A stretch of 41,807 nucleotides of DNA from NCBI GenBank assembly GCA_028690665.1, contig JAQVAV010000022.1:1-41807 (forward strand). Reading direction: 5' to 3'. The DNA comes from Paludibacter sp. (lineage in GTDB: Bacteria > Bacteroidota > Bacteroidia > Bacteroidales > Paludibacteraceae). Under the pieces are notes generated by a model. It saw nothing but the letters and a program-made list of their open reading frames with translations. It ran no database searches and was not told the DNA's origin. The first letter of the stretch is position 1, and every line of letters begins with the position of its first letter. Of the stretch, positions 41,448 to 41,807 are shown piece by piece. Both the position numbers and the translations under genes were made by a program.

Positions 41448-41479
41448 TTTGGAGTATATTATAAAAAGGTTTACTTTTG
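41448..41479 (+). promoter_or_regulatory. Promoter, probably of an rRNA operon
   Basis: TTTG at 41448-41451 and TACTTTTG at 41472-41479 with a 20-bp spacer fit the Bacteroidota consensus. The downstream GCACCCGCTTTCGAG lies where a transcript would start. Confidence 0.65.
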
Positions 41480-41582
41480 CACCCGCTTTCGAGAGAGAAA
41501 TGCTGGATACAGAGTAATGTTTTATACCTGAAAATTAAAATAAAATATCTGATTTAAAAAGTCAGAATTTTTTTTGGAAAAT

Positions 41583-41613
41583 TTTGGTAAGAAAAAATAA
41601 AGCATTATCTTTG
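41583..41613 (+). promoter_or_regulatory. Second strong promoter of the same leader
   Basis: TTTG at 41583-41586 and TATCTTTG at 41606-41613 with a 19-bp spacer. The downstream GCAGTCC is a phrase often seen after rRNA and tRNA promoters in this phylum. Confidence 0.7.
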
Positions 41614-41737
41614 CAGTCCTTTCGCTTTTAAAAAAAATATACAATAATTATTAGTGAAATAAAGTTATTGTACTAACATTAGTCAAATTCATATCAAAAG
41701 GATCGTGAGGTTTGAGATATGGGTTAAAATAGACAGG

Positions 41738-41752
41738 AACGCTCTTTGAAAG
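41738..41752 (+). promoter_or_regulatory. boxA-like antitermination site of an rRNA leader
   Basis: GAACGCTCTTTGAAA contains GCTCTTTGA, close to the boxA consensus TGCTCTTTAACA. With the stacked promoters upstream and no gene between, this points to a 16S rRNA gene starting shortly after the window end. The 16S sequence itself is not in the window. Confidence 0.6.
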
Positions 41753-41807
41753 AAAATGAAACAACTTTAAATGTAGTATAAGGAAAGGTAAAAATGAACT
41801 TTATACC

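Noticed and set aside
41793-41807. An ATG preceded by AAGGAAAGG at the right edge that could begin a protein gene
   Set aside because: Only five codons are visible, and the region has the marks of an rRNA leader (stacked promoters, boxA-like site), so I do not call a gene.

Overview
The window looks like chromosomal DNA from an anaerobic member of the Bacteroidales (Bacteroidota). The evidence is AT-rich DNA, gene order trpBEGDCFA, many promoters of the Bacteroidota TAnnTTTG type, a DUF5687/ABC pair, an [FeFe] hydrogenase of the group B kind, and a SufE/SufS pair. A Paludibacter/Dysgonomonas-like organism is plausible, but I cannot name a species from this.

Layout. (1) 165-8146 (+): a complete tryptophan operon, trpB-[DUF559]-trpE-trpG-trpD-trpC-[SAM methyltransferase]-trpF-trpA, closed by a strong terminator at 8173-8207. 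(2) 8216-11204 (-): a TPR protein and a Crp/Fnr regulator. (3) 11419-14270 (+): a gamma-carbonic-anhydrase-like protein and a DUF5687/ATPase transporter pair, convergent with an MBL-fold hydrolase. (4) 15438-22427 (+): a shortened Mur-ligase homologue, dCMP deaminase, CtpA-type protease, M16 protease, O-methyltransferase, thioesterase, DUF59 protein, a dead four-helix-bundle gene and an LpxH-type phosphatase. (5) 22424-24269 (-): sufE and sufS, separated by a MITE-like element. (6) 24544-33984 (+): GH43 enzyme, rpe, comEC, DHH phosphoesterase, an ApgM-family protein overlapping thrC, ribE, and a membrane protein with a Nudix-like domain. (7) 34018-37026 (-): [FeFe] hydrogenase, TetR regulator, a candidate small RNA and a DUF2147 protein. 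(8) 37254-41193: a PNPOx-like flavoprotein, lon, and LysE (-). (9) 41400-41807: stacked promoters and a boxA-like site, which suggest that a ribosomal RNA operon starts just beyond the right edge.

The most unusual feature is a family of short palindromic elements built on CCCCTTTAGGGG plus a G-rich tail, packed into the first 3.5 kb. They lie exactly at the borders of trpB, a DUF559 nuclease-like gene, trpE and trpG. Paired inverted arms bound intergenic units of about 80-118 bp. Each left arm carries the stop codon of the gene before it (ending NP-stop). The interior supplies an A-rich leader and start codon. Each right arm adds an in-frame tail reading S/T-P-L-G-x-x-G to the gene after it. 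The DUF559 gene sits inside the outermost pair of arms. This resembles a mobile or domesticated system in which a Vsr/PD-(D/E)xK-like nuclease is linked to palindromic repeats that rewrite the ends of operon genes. A second gene-plus-repeat unit, a four-helix-bundle pseudogene between GTTAGTAGT-type repeats at 21177-21660, shows a similar arrangement in decayed form.

Most gene assignments rest on motifs I can read directly. Coordinates of short sites were counted by hand and could be off by a base or two.
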